This document shows, one piece after another, positions 25,299 through 33,752 of a stretch of 64,000 nucleotides of DNA (within the stretch, counting starts at the first letter, position 1; each line of letters opens with the position of its first letter). A program made the translations under genes and the position numbers. Source of the stretch: Nesterenkonia alkaliphila (GTDB taxonomy: Bacteria; Actinomycetota; Actinomycetes; Actinomycetales; Micrococcaceae); assembly GCF_009758175.1 (NCBI RefSeq), contig NZ_WRPM01000071.1, positions 1 through 64,000 of the forward strand, written 5' to 3'. The notes under the pieces were generated by a model. The model saw only the letters and a list, made by a program, of their open reading frames with translations, ran no database searches and was not told where the DNA came from.

Positions 25299-26215
25299 CG
25301 CATCCTCACTCGCGGGTCGACAATGCCATAGAGGAAATCAACCAGCAGATTGGCCGCGACGAACAGCACCGCGACCATGATGAGACCCGACTGGACCACC
25401 GCAAAGTCCCGGGAGAAGGTCGCCGTGAGCATCAGTTGCCCCATCCCTGGCCAGGCAAAGACGTTCTCCACGATGACCAGCCCGCCCAGGAAAGTTCCCA
25501 GATTAATCCCGGCCACGGTCATCACCGGAAGCAGCCCATTGGGAAGAGTCTCGGCCAGCACCACCCGCCGGGGGCTCTCCCCCCGGGCCAGGGCGGTGCG
25601 CACATAGTCATGTTTGCCCTGTTCCAGCAGAGCATTGTCCAGCAGCCGGGCGTAGACGATGAACTGACCCGTAGCGATGGTCAGCGCCGGCATGATGAGG
25701 GTCTGCAGACTGCCGGAGCCCAGCGAAGGCAGCCAGCCCAATGAGACCGAGAGAATCAGCACCAGCAGGAGGCCGAAGAAGAAGTCAGGCAGCGACTGGC
25801 GCATCGAGCCCAGTCCCAGCATCACCGAACGCAGCGGCCACCAACGGGTCAGATGGATAAACAGCACGGCAGCAAAAGCCATCAGCAGGCCCAGGCTGAG
25901 CCCGGCCGCACCCAGCACCAGCGAGTCGGGAAGACGGTCCATAACCATGGCCATTGACGAGGTTCCTCTGTCCCGATAGGAATTGCCGAAGTCGCCCTGC
26001 AGCAACCCGCCCAGGTAATCGGCGTACTGCACGAGATAGGGCCGGTCAAAGCCGAGCTCGACATCCAACGCTGCGATCTGCTCCGGCGTAGCCCATTCCC
26101 CGAGGATCAGCGCCGAGGGGCTGCCGGCCAGTCGGCCGATGATGAAGGTCACCGTCACGACGACGAAGATCGTGGCAAGCGCTTGGAGCAGTCTGCGCCC
26201 CAGATAACGTGCCAT
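25295..26215 (-). CDS. Dpp/Opp-type ABC transporter permease (DppB-like)
   Basis: First gene of the importer unit, 306 residues. It has an N-terminal membrane segment (LLQALATIFVVVTVTFIIGRLAG), LGFDRPYLVQYADYLGGLLQGDFGNSY typical of DppB, and several more spans. It diverges from the GntR regulator gene across a 269-nt control region with three GGTATAC sites, one about 36 nt upstream of this start. Confidence 0.9.
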   Translation of the reverse strand: MARYLGRRLLQALATIFVVVTVTFIIGRLAGSPSALILGEWATPEQIAALDVELGFDRPYLVQYADYLGGLLQGDFGNSYRDRGTSSMAMVMDRLPDSLVLGAAGLSLGLLMAFAAVLFIHLTRWWPLRSVMLGLGSMRQSLPDFFFGLLLVLILSVSLGWLPSLGSGSLQTLIMPALTIATGQFIVYARLLDNALLEQGKHDYVRTALARGESPRRVVLAETLPNGLLPVMTVAGINLGTFLGGLVIVENVFAWPGMGQLMLTATFSRDFAVVQSGLIMVAVLFVAANLLVDFLYGIVDPRVRMR

Positions 26216-26250
26216 GGGCCCCTCCGTCGGCTAGTACGCGAACGATTGAA

Positions 26251-26258
26251 TGGTATAC
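26251..26258. promoter_or_regulatory. GntR/FCD operator-like site TGGTATAC (site 1)
   Basis: TGGTATACAG, 35 nt upstream of the DppB-like start. It shares the palindromic GTATAC core with two further copies near the gntR start. FadR/FCD regulators commonly bind TGGTATACCA-like palindromes, and the adjacent regulator is of that class. The core also resembles a -10 box, so a promoter role is possible. Confidence 0.5.
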
Positions 26259-26417
26259 AGTTTGTCCGCCTACTGTTTCACGCAGATTTCAGCAGGTAAA
26301 CGCCCTGTAAATATCATGGAGGCCCATACTCCCCTCGTACAACAGGGCACTGGGTGCCGGCGAAGCCAGAGTCGATTCGGCCCTGATCAGCAATCACACT
26401 CCGACGGATTCTGCTGA

Positions 26418-26428
26418 ACGGTATACAT
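26418..26428. promoter_or_regulatory. GntR/FCD operator-like site ACGGTATACAT (site 2)
   Basis: Second GGTATAC copy, 57 nt upstream of the regulator start and 20 nt from site 3. Paired spacing near the regulator's own gene suggests autoregulation. Confidence 0.5.
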
Positions 26429-26446
26429 TGGAGGAAGCAGATAGTG

Positions 26447-26459
26447 TTGGTATACCGAA
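26447..26459. promoter_or_regulatory. GntR/FCD operator-like site TTGGTATACCGAA (site 3)
   Basis: The best palindrome of the three, with core GGTATACC, 26 nt before the ATG of the regulator gene. It most likely lies over or just after the gntR promoter. Confidence 0.55.
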
Positions 26460-26484
26460 GTTTCGCTGGGAGGCAGCACTACTC

Positions 26485-27165
26485 ATGACAGTTGACCGTG
26501 CTACAGAGCCGCTCTCGGAGTCCTCTGCCCAGCGGCTCTATGAGGTGATCCGCCGCCGCATCATTCTGGGCGAGCTGGCCCAAGGGGTCCGGCTGCCTGA
26601 GCAGAGACTGGCCGATGAGCTGCAAACCTCCCGGATCCCGTTGCGTGAGGCGCTCTCCAAACTCGATGCAGAAGGCTTTGTGGAGCTGCGACCCCGGCGC
26701 GGGGCGGTGGTGACCACCTGGACAGTGGAGGCAGTCCACCATCTCTTCGACAGCAGGCTGGCACTGGAGACCTCGGCGGCCAATAAGGCAGCTCAGCAGG
26801 CTGCACAAGGAGCTTCACTGGAAGCTCTTGAAGTGGCGCTGGAGCGCTCCGAGGAGCAGATGCGCAGCGGCGATGACCTGGCCTTCGCGGAGGCCAATGT
26901 CCGTTTTCACCAGGCGCTGGTGGCTCAGGCCGGCAATCCGCTCACCGACCGGCTCATGGCTTCCATCGCCGGGCAGATGGTCTGGCTCTTTCACCTGACC
27001 TCTCAGCGTGACCATGAGGTGGCCTGCCGGGCGCACCGCTCGATTGTGGAAGCAGTGCGCAGTGGGAATCCACGTCTGACCGAAACGCTGACCTACTCAC
27101 ATATTGAGATCGGCCGCAAACCCTCCTTCGAGGTGCTCAGCGCGCTGCTCGGAATCACCGGCTGA
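26485..27165 (+). CDS. GntR-family regulator, FadR/FCD subgroup
   Basis: Regulator of 226 residues. The N-terminal winged helix-turn-helix reads LYEVIRRRIILGELAQGVRL...LADELQTSRIPLREALSKLDAEGFVELRPRRGAVV. The C-terminal all-helical FCD effector domain includes FDSRLALETSAA and VRFHQALVAQAGNPL. ATG 26485 with GGGAGG at 26468-26473 is chosen over an upstream TTG at 26428 that would overlap operator site 2. It probably represses the divergent importer unit and itself; the ligand is unknown. A bidirectional terminator hairpin is built into its last codons. Confidence 0.88.
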   Translation: MTVDRATEPLSESSAQRLYEVIRRRIILGELAQGVRLPEQRLADELQTSRIPLREALSKLDAEGFVELRPRRGAVVTTWTVEAVHHLFDSRLALETSAANKAAQQAAQGASLEALEVALERSEEQMRSGDDLAFAEANVRFHQALVAQAGNPLTDRLMASIAGQMVWLFHLTSQRDHEVACRAHRSIVEAVRSGNPRLTETLTYSHIEIGRKPSFEVLSALLGITG

Positions 27166-27175
27166 GCACCTCGAA
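27127..27175. terminator. Bidirectional hairpin terminator overlapping the gntR stop codon
   Basis: A perfect 15-bp inverted repeat: TTCGAGGTGCTCAGC at 27127-27141 and GCTGAGCACCTCGAA at 27161-27175, with a 19-nt loop. The left arm codes for residues of the GntR protein and the right arm spans its stop. The convergent surface-nuclease gene ends at 27181, so the hairpin can end transcription from both sides. There is no long T-run. Confidence 0.7.
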
Positions 27176-27180
27176 GATCA

Positions 27181-30100
27181 TCAGGCGGAGTGCTCTGAAG
27201 CTCGGCGTGCCCGGTGGTGCAGGATCAGACCCAGCAGCACCAGCAGCAGCGCTCCGCCGAGGACTGCGCCGACGGCGGCACCGGTGCGGGCCAGCCCGCC
27301 CTCGCCGTCCTCATCGGTCTCCCCGGGCTCAGTGGGTGAGGCGGTGGGGGTGCCCGTCGGATCAGCCGTGGGGTCCTCCGTCGGATCTGGGGTCGGATCA
27401 GCCGTGGGATCCTCGGTCGGGTCCGGGGTTGAGCCGCCGGCCGGGTCGAGCACCGTCAGCGGGGCTTCGGCCAGCACCTCGGCCTCAGCGTTCAGCGCCT
27501 GCACGGCATACTGGGCGGGGTCGGTCTCCTCGGGGATGGTCACCGTGGTGGTGAACTCACCCTCCGCGTCGGCCTCCACGGTGCCCAGCTCGGGGTTCAG
27601 CCGCAGCGTCAGCTGCTCCCCTGCTGCGAATCCGGTTCCCTCCACGGTGATCTCCTCACCGGGCTCAGCCGCGCTGGCACTCAGGGTGATCTCCGGGTCC
27701 GGGTCGGCGGCGTCGTCGTCCTCGAAGGCACCCTGGAAGTCCAGCACGTAGTCGTGGGTGAAGAACTTCATGAACTCCGGGGTCAGGCTCTGTGCCTCAA
27801 GCCCGTTGTCGTAGAGGTCCACAGTTCCCACGTCCTGCACCACGCGGATGGTGGTGCCGTCCTGCAGGTTGGGCACCAGCGGCAGGGACTCGTAGGAGCC
27901 GTCCTTGTCCCACATGCTCAGCTCGTTGACCGACTGCACCGGGGCGTCCTCGGGGTCCCCGGTCCAGCCGAAGATCGCGAAGTTCCCAGCGTCGTCAGCC
28001 GAGCCTGCCTGGATGGCGTAGTAGCCGTCCCCGGTGTTGGCCATACCGCGGATGGCGCGGCCGTCCAGGTCCAGCAGGTGGTAGTCGGTGATCTCGATCT
28101 CCGCACCGTTGACCGTGACGTCATAGATATCGGCAATCTCGATGATCAGCGCGTGGTCGCCCTCGCTGCCAGGATCATCGTTGCTGCCCACGCCGGTCTC
28201 AGGATCCACCAGTGGGGAGCGGAAGGCCAGCCACAGTGACTCGCCGTCGGGTGCGATGGCCGCGCCCTCCACGTTGAGGCTGTTCGGGCCCTCCACGGAG
28301 TAGCCGGGCTCAATAGCACGCTCAAACTGGAATGCGCCTGCGCCAAGCCCGTGGCCGTCTGCGTTGTCCCACTCCACCAGAGCCTCTTTGAAGCCGCGGG
28401 CGTAACCCAGGGTTTCCAGCTCAGCATCAGCGCCGGAGCCGCTCAGCTCGGTGGCGGCGATGGTATCGCGGTCGGGCCGGACGTTGCCGGAGCGGGAGTT
28501 ACCGATCGAACCCAGCCAGAAGATGGTGTCGCCCATCCGCGCCGAGGATTCGATGTCCCAGGTCTCCCCTGGTCCCCGCTCGTAGGGGATGTGCTCGTGG
28601 TCCTCACCCTCAATCGGGAAGAAGTTCACCGGCACATCGAAGGTTGGCCCATAGAGCCGGATGCCGAGGGTATCGTCGTCACCCACCAGCAGGTAGCCCT
28701 CGCCCACATCCTGAGCAGTAGAGGCATCGGCGATGCCCACATGGGCCAGGGCGTCATCCAGCGGCAGGGAATCCGAGACCCAGTAGCGCAGCGTGGACTC
28801 GGCAATCTCCTCGCCGTCAAGCACCGCCGTGATCTCCAGCTCAGTGATGCCGGAGGAAACCGGCTCAGCCGCCAGCGTGTAGCTGCCGTCCTCATTGGAG
28901 GTGATGACGACGCCGTCCCCGGTCACCACATCCTGGTCACCGCTGGTGATCTGGAACTCGACTGCGCCTAGCTCGCTGATCTCATCACTGCCGAGCACAA
29001 ACCGAGCCTGCGGGTTGGTCTCAGCGCCGAGCACGGCGGAGAGCGCATCGCCCTCACCGTAGGGCACCTGGACCTCCCAGTCGATGTCGGCGGGAAGCGG
29101 CGCTGGCGCGTCGACCTCCACCGCCCCGCCGGGCTGGAAGTCAGGGGCGAAGGCCACTCCGCGGAAGGCGTAGTTTTCCTCGGCGGTGGCAATCACCTCG
29201 GATTCGGCCTCGTCCAGCCCGTCGGTGTCGAGGATCTGGACCAGCTCGTTGCCGAACCCGGATCCGCGGGTGGCGTAGATGGCCACGCCGGCCTCGGTCT
29301 CTGCGGCTTCCACGCCCCAGAACTCGCCGGGGTAGGCGGAGTCAGGCTCCCAGGCGCCGTCGACCTCGGCGTAGCGCACCAGGGCCGGCTCCTCACCCTC
29401 GGTGAAGGCCACGTAGAGGTAGTCTCCGGCGAAGACGAAGTCGTGCGGGGTGTCGCGGCCCTCTGGGGTGGCTGCGATCACCACGAACTCCTCCTCGCTG
29501 ATGGTCTCGGTGGGCACTCCGGTGCCGACCTGGACGATTCCGCTGTAGTTGGAGCGGTCGGAGGAGACGTAGAGCTGGTCGTTGTAGATGCCGGGCACAC
29601 GGTGGTTGCGCAGCTGACCGGAGCTGCCCGGGACGACGACGCTCGGGTCGTCGCCGCCGGCTTCCACGGTGAGCACGCCGGCGTCGTAGGGAGCCTGGGC
29701 GTCGTTGTTGCCGTGGCCGGCAACCCAGTAGCGGGTGCCGTCCAGGGCGGCTACGCCGCGGATATGTCCGCCGCTGAAGGCCCCGGCCAGGGAGGTGGAG
29801 ACGTCCACGGTGCCGTCTGGGCGGATCGCTGCGACCACTCGCTCAGTGCCCAGCTCGGTGAGGGCACCGTTGGTGGAGGCGCCCAGGTCGGCGTCGTAGC
29901 CGCCGATCACCAGGGTGGAGCCGTCGGCGGAGAGCTGCAGCGCGCCGGCCTGGTCCCGGTCGGCCCCGAGGACGAACCGGTGCTGGCCGTCCTCGTCGCC
30001 GGCGTAGGGGATGCCGGTGATGCCGTTGAGGGTGCCGTCGGCCTCAAAGAGGTGGATGTTCACGGGGACACCCTCGTTGCCGGTGCGTTCTCCGTCACCG

Positions 30101-33100
30101 ACCACCGAGACCGCCAGCTGGTCGATCTCGATCTCCGGCTCGGTCTCAGTGCCCACAACGATGTCCGCGATGATCGGGTCATGGTCGGAGGCCCGCCAAA
30201 TCATGGAGTTCCACTCCTCGGTCCCGTAGATGCCCTCGGTGCCGGAAGCCTCATACCGGCTGTACTCCAGGGCGATGGGTTCTGCAGCGTTGGTGGACCA
30301 GATTTCAGTCTGCACCACAGTCTCGGCTGCGGAGTCTGTGGCGAAGACATGGTCGAGGGAGCCGACCTCGGAGCCGAACTGATAGGACCACTGGCCCGGC
30401 TGGGAGGAGAGGTTGACGTAGCCGCCCTCTTCAATGACCTGCAGAGGTGTCTCCGCGTCATAGGAGTTGAAGTCGCCCATCAGGTAGATGCGGTCGGTCT
30501 CGTAGTACTCTGCGAGCTCTTCGCTGAAGGCCACCAGTCCGGCTGCCTGGCGGGTGCGGTCGCCGTTGAAGGCGCCCTCGCCGCCGGTCTCGACGTTGTC
30601 TCCGTCACCGGAGCCGCCCTTGGACTTGAAGTGGTTGACCACGGTGACGAAGCGGTCGTCCTCGGTGCCGTCGACCGGCTGGAATACGGCCGCCATGGGT
30701 TCGCGAGCGTTGGAGTAGACCTCGTCCAGGGTCTGGCCCTCGGTGGTCCACTCGGCGAGGTCACCGAGGTGGGTGACGCCGTCCTCGAAGAGGATGACAG
30801 AGTCGATGAACTCGACGGCCTCAGGCTTGTAGATGTACCCGTTGCGGATGACATCCTCGTTCTCGGGGTGCTCCTCAACCGGCACGAAGTCCCAGGTGCC
30901 CTCGCCCTCCACGGCGTTGAGGGCGGCCACCAGCACCTCGTGGGCGTAGTCGCGGTGCAGGTCCAGGTGGTCCAGGGCTCCGGAGTTCTCGATCTCCTGC
31001 AGGGCCACCACATCAGCGTCCATCGCGATGATGGTGTTGACGATGCGGGCCTGCTGGGTCTCGAAGTGCTCCTGGGTGTAGGCGCCACGCACGGTGCACC
31101 AGTTCGCAGTGGTGGGGTTACCGAAGCGGTCCTCGTGGAACTCACAGCCGGCCTCGTCCTCGCCCACATTCGGGAAGTAGTTCAGGACGTTGAACCCGGC
31201 CAGGCGCACATCGCCCTCGCGCGCCGGGGGTGCGGCGTTGTCGGTGCGAGTGTCCTCGAAGGTCACCGGCTCCGCCTCGGGGCTGCCGGGCAGGAAGGCG
31301 GTGGGCTGGAAGCGCCAGGAGTCGTAGCGGTACTCCAGGATGACCGGGTCGTGGAAGTCCACGCCGGCGCCCACCCGCGGGGTGACCTCGGCGGAGAGGT
31401 AGGGCAGCGGCATGTGCCGGTCGAAGGCGAAGCTGGCCCAGCGGTTGCGTCCGCCGTGGTCGAGCCAGATGAGCCGCTCGGCGTTTTCCTGAGCCAGTGC
31501 CTGCTGGCCCTCGCTGCCCGGGGCGTGGATGGTGGTGGGGATGCTCAGCGGCTCGGTGCCGTCGACCAGGCCCAGCCAGCCGCCGATATTGTCAGGGTTG
31601 CCGTACAGCAGCGAGTAGTTGTCCGTGATGGTCCACTCCCCGGCGGGCTCAATCAGCATGCCGAGCAGCGCGGGGCGGTCCTCGACGGCGACGAAGCCCT
31701 CGTAGGTGACGGGGACGATCTCAGCGAACTCTTCGTCCAGCACTTCGATCTCAGCGCCGGTGAGCTGCAGCTGAGCAGAGCTGCTGGCGCCGGTCTCGCG
31801 CCAGGATCCGACCACGGCAGTCACCTCGACATAGTCGCCGGGGTCCACCTCGGCGCCGTCCCAGGAAGTGCCCATGTAGACGAAGATCGCGCAGGAGGTC
31901 TCCGGCAGTGCGTCGAAGGCCTCCTCGCCGCAGGCGCCGGGGGTCTGGATGTAGAAGCCGTCGTGGGCGCGGGAGTCGTTCTCAGCGTCGGAGTAGTAGC
32001 CGGTGACCACACCGCGGGTGGTCACGGACTCGCCGTAGAGGGCGGCGTCAGCCGGGTCGAGGGAGGTGGTGGCGCGAATCTCCGCGATCTCGACCTCCTC
32101 CGGGTCCTCAGGGGTGGGGGTCTCATCGCCGCCGCGCTCGCCCGGGAGCTGCTCACCGGCGGCGTTGGTCGCGACAAACTGCTCGGTCAGGACGAAGTCG
32201 GCCACATTGTCCAACGAGGGGCCCTCGATCTCGCCGGTGCGCTGGAAGGCACGGACGTCGTCGTTGCTCTCCAGGGTCTCGGCCGGAGCTGAGCCGGACC
32301 ATGCGTGGGCGTTGCCGTAGCCGATGATGTCGGCGACGTCCTCACGTCCCTCGGGGTCGATCGCGCCCTCGAGGTCCACCACGGAACCGGTGGTGGTCAG
32401 CGTGAGGGTGTAGTCGAAAGTGTGGATCCAGTCGTCGATGACGACGTCGGAGTGATCCCGCAGGGAGGTTCCGGCGTCGTCGCCGTAGTTGCTGCCTTCG
32501 ATGGCGATCAGGTAGTACCCGCCGGCTTCGATGCTGCCGGAGAGGGCGTGTGCACGGTTGAAGCTGCCCGAGGCGTTGGTGTACTGCAGCGACCAGCCGT
32601 CGAGGTCAACGGGCTCCTCACCGTAGTTGTGGAGCTGCACGTAGCGGTCGGAGTAGATGGACTCCGGCTCAGCGCCTTGGGTGTAGACGACGTCGAAGGC
32701 GACAGTGGACTCGCCGTCGGCGGGCGGCTCGGGCGCCTCGTCCTGCCCGGCTGCAGGGCCGCCGGTGAAGTGCGGGTCGGCTGCGGCTGGCGCGAAGTCC
32801 GCGGAATTGTCAGAAGTGCTGCCTATCCGGTGCAGGGTCTCGGGGTTGTTCGCTGCGAGGGCCGGAGCGCCGATGAAGAGGGAAGCGTCGCCCCAGCCCA
32901 GAGCGTCGACCACATCCTCGTGCTCGCTCAGGTCGCCCTCAACTGCCTCCACCGGCTCGGGAGTGGAGAACAGGACAACGGAGGATCCGCCGCCCGCGAA
33001 GTTCAGGATGTTCCCGGCGTCGTAGTCGTACTCAATGGGATCCTGGCCGTTGCCGGGGCCCACGATGAGGTAGTTGCCGCCGGCCGGGATGCTGCCGGCC

Positions 33101-33447
33101 AACTGGGCTTCGCCGCCGGAGTAGGCATTGCCGTTGGCCTGATAACCCTGGACGGACCAACCGGAGAGGTCGACGTCGGTCTCGCAGGTGTTCTCCAGCT
33201 CCACATAGCGCTGGTGCGGGGAGGCGCCGGAGCCGCCCCGGTTGTTCACCTCGGAGATGACCACGCAGTCGGCGCCGGGAGCCTCGGAGCCACCGGTCAT
33301 CGGCATGATTTGCGGGGCGGGGCCGGAGGTGCCGGCGGCGGCCGGGGCGAGGGGTGCGCCCAGCAGCGCGGCGACGATGCCGACACTTGCCAGGGACTTT
33401 GTGATGCGGGCGGGCAGCGAGCGCGGAGGGACAGTATCAGTACTCAT
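27181..33447 (-). CDS. Giant cell-wall-anchored ExeM/NucH-type extracellular nuclease
   Basis: Protein of 2088 residues. In order: signal peptide (about 1-40), two lamin-tail-like domains (about 60-190, 250-390), an ExeM-type OB-like segment (about 425-560) and an endonuclease/exonuclease/phosphatase domain (about 748-1095). The last shows FNVLNYF, DVVALQEIEN, VNHFKSKGG, GDFNSYD and SDHDPIIAD. A propeller-like stretch follows (about 1130-1420), then a DUF3616-like region (about 1540-1850), an Ig-like module, a Pro/Thr/Asp repeat and LARTG (2052-2056) with membrane span and basic tail. LAxTG is a sortase E-type signal. Likely role is degrading extracellular DNA at the cell surface. The protein is very acidic. 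Functions of the C-terminal propellers are unknown. Confidence 0.88.
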   Translation of the reverse strand: MSTDTVPPRSLPARITKSLASVGIVAALLGAPLAPAAAGTSGPAPQIMPMTGGSEAPGADCVVISEVNNRGGSGASPHQRYVELENTCETDVDLSGWSVQGYQANGNAYSGGEAQLAGSIPAGGNYLIVGPGNGQDPIEYDYDAGNILNFAGGGSSVVLFSTPEPVEAVEGDLSEHEDVVDALGWGDASLFIGAPALAANNPETLHRIGSTSDNSADFAPAAADPHFTGGPAAGQDEAPEPPADGESTVAFDVVYTQGAEPESIYSDRYVQLHNYGEEPVDLDGWSLQYTNASGSFNRAHALSGSIEAGGYYLIAIEGSNYGDDAGTSLRDHSDVVIDDWIHTFDYTLTLTTTGSVVDLEGAIDPEGREDVADIIGYGNAHAWSGSAPAETLESNDDVRAFQRTGEIEGPSLDNVADFVLTEQFVATNAAGEQLPGERGGDETPTPEDPEEVEIAEIRATTSLDPADAALYGESVTTRGVVTGYYSDAENDSRAHDGFYIQTPGACGEEAFDALPETSCAIFVYMGTSWDGAEVDPGDYVEVTAVVGSWRETGASSSAQLQLTGAEIEVLDEEFAEIVPVTYEGFVAVEDRPALLGMLIEPAGEWTITDNYSLLYGNPDNIGGWLGLVDGTEPLSIPTTIHAPGSEGQQALAQENAERLIWLDHGGRNRWASFAFDRHMPLPYLSAEVTPRVGAGVDFHDPVILEYRYDSWRFQPTAFLPGSPEAEPVTFEDTRTDNAAPPAREGDVRLAGFNVLNYFPNVGEDEAGCEFHEDRFGNPTTANWCTVRGAYTQEHFETQQARIVNTIIAMDADVVALQEIENSGALDHLDLHRDYAHEVLVAALNAVEGEGTWDFVPVEEHPENEDVIRNGYIYKPEAVEFIDSVILFEDGVTHLGDLAEWTTEGQTLDEVYSNAREPMAAVFQPVDGTEDDRFVTVVNHFKSKGGSGDGDNVETGGEGAFNGDRTRQAAGLVAFSEELAEYYETDRIYLMGDFNSYDAETPLQVIEEGGYVNLSSQPGQWSYQFGSEVGSLDHVFATDSAAETVVQTEIWSTNAAEPIALEYSRYEASGTEGIYGTEEWNSMIWRASDHDPIIADIVVGTETEPEIEIDQLAVSVVGDGERTGNEGVPVNIHLFEADGTLNGITGIPYAGDEDGQHRFVLGADRDQAGALQLSADGSTLVIGGYDADLGASTNGALTELGTERVVAAIRPDGTVDVSTSLAGAFSGGHIRGVAALDGTRYWVAGHGNNDAQAPYDAGVLTVEAGGDDPSVVVPGSSGQLRNHRVPGIYNDQLYVSSDRSNYSGIVQVGTGVPTETISEEEFVVIAATPEGRDTPHDFVFAGDYLYVAFTEGEEPALVRYAEVDGAWEPDSAYPGEFWGVEAAETEAGVAIYATRGSGFGNELVQILDTDGLDEAESEVIATAEENYAFRGVAFAPDFQPGGAVEVDAPAPLPADIDWEVQVPYGEGDALSAVLGAETNPQARFVLGSDEISELGAVEFQITSGDQDVVTGDGVVITSNEDGSYTLAAEPVSSGITELEITAVLDGEEIAESTLRYWVSDSLPLDDALAHVGIADASTAQDVGEGYLLVGDDDTLGIRLYGPTFDVPVNFFPIEGEDHEHIPYERGPGETWDIESSARMGDTIFWLGSIGNSRSGNVRPDRDTIAATELSGSGADAELETLGYARGFKEALVEWDNADGHGLGAGAFQFERAIEPGYSVEGPNSLNVEGAAIAPDGESLWLAFRSPLVDPETGVGSNDDPGSEGDHALIIEIADIYDVTVNGAEIEITDYHLLDLDGRAIRGMANTGDGYYAIQAGSADDAGNFAIFGWTGDPEDAPVQSVNELSMWDKDGSYESLPLVPNLQDGTTIRVVQDVGTVDLYDNGLEAQSLTPEFMKFFTHDYVLDFQGAFEDDDAADPDPEITLSASAAEPGEEITVEGTGFAAGEQLTLRLNPELGTVEADAEGEFTTTVTIPEETDPAQYAVQALNAEAEVLAEAPLTVLDPAGGSTPDPTEDPTADPTPDPTEDPTADPTGTPTASPTEPGETDEDGEGGLARTGAAVGAVLGGALLLVLLGLILHHRARRASEHSA
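27340..27432 (-). repeat. Imperfect repeats coding for a Pro-Thr-Asp wall-spanning linker
   Basis: Short GGATC/GGGTC-rich imperfect repeats encode DPTEDPTADPTPDPTEDPT just before the LARTG signal. Such linkers span the peptidoglycan in wall-anchored proteins. The repeats are coding and in frame. Confidence 0.75.
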
Positions 33448-33675
33448 CAGAAGCAGTCGATCCTCATCAAGAGACAGCGAGTGGATGGCGCTTCCGAGCC
33501 TGCCGGGGAAGGAACCCGAGCCTCAGAAGCGACCATCAGTGAGCCAACCAGGCGGATGTTAACTTTTGGTGACAAAAGGGCTAACTCCCCCTGGCCAGGC
33601 AGCGGGCCGCACCCCTGCAGGGCCCGGATATTCGCTGGAGAAACGATCTCGGAGGTTGTCTGCCGGAAACGCGAA
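33448..33675. other. Intergenic leader/promoter region of the anchored nuclease
   Basis: About 230 nt between the anchored-nuclease start and the terminator of the next gene. No convincing ORF is seen. An AT-richer patch at 33555-33585 (GTTAACTTTTGGTGACAAAA) stands out and may hold the promoter. No clear palindromic operator was identified. Confidence 0.4.
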
Positions 33676-33720
33676 GGACCGTGTGCGCTGGGCGGTTTCG
33701 CTCCACGGCGCACACGGTCC
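33676..33720 (-). terminator. Rho-independent-like hairpin after the secreted nuclease gene
   Basis: A 13-bp perfect stem (GGACCGTGTGCGC at 33676-33688 and its complement at 33708-33720) with a 19-nt loop, starting 32 nt past the stop of the upstream minus-strand gene. It is followed by TTCGCGTTT in the direction of transcription. It separates the two nuclease genes into different transcripts. Confidence 0.75.
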
Positions 33721-33752
33721 TCTCACCGCCGGCAGTTCACCGGCTCATCGGT

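Noticed and set aside
27340-27432. Short repeats as a possible CRISPR or satellite array
   Set aside because: They are in frame and encode a Pro-Thr-Asp linker before a sortase signal. There are no spacers of fixed length.
29443-32292. Plus-strand ORF of 949 codons
   Set aside because: Antisense to the anchored nuclease, whose catalytic motifs are unmistakable. The translation is low-complexity Gly/Val/Ala with no recognisable domain.
27181-33447. The 2088-residue gene as an artificial fusion of two genes
   Set aside because: The frame is open throughout, the acidic composition is even, and there is one signal peptide at the start and one wall anchor at the end.
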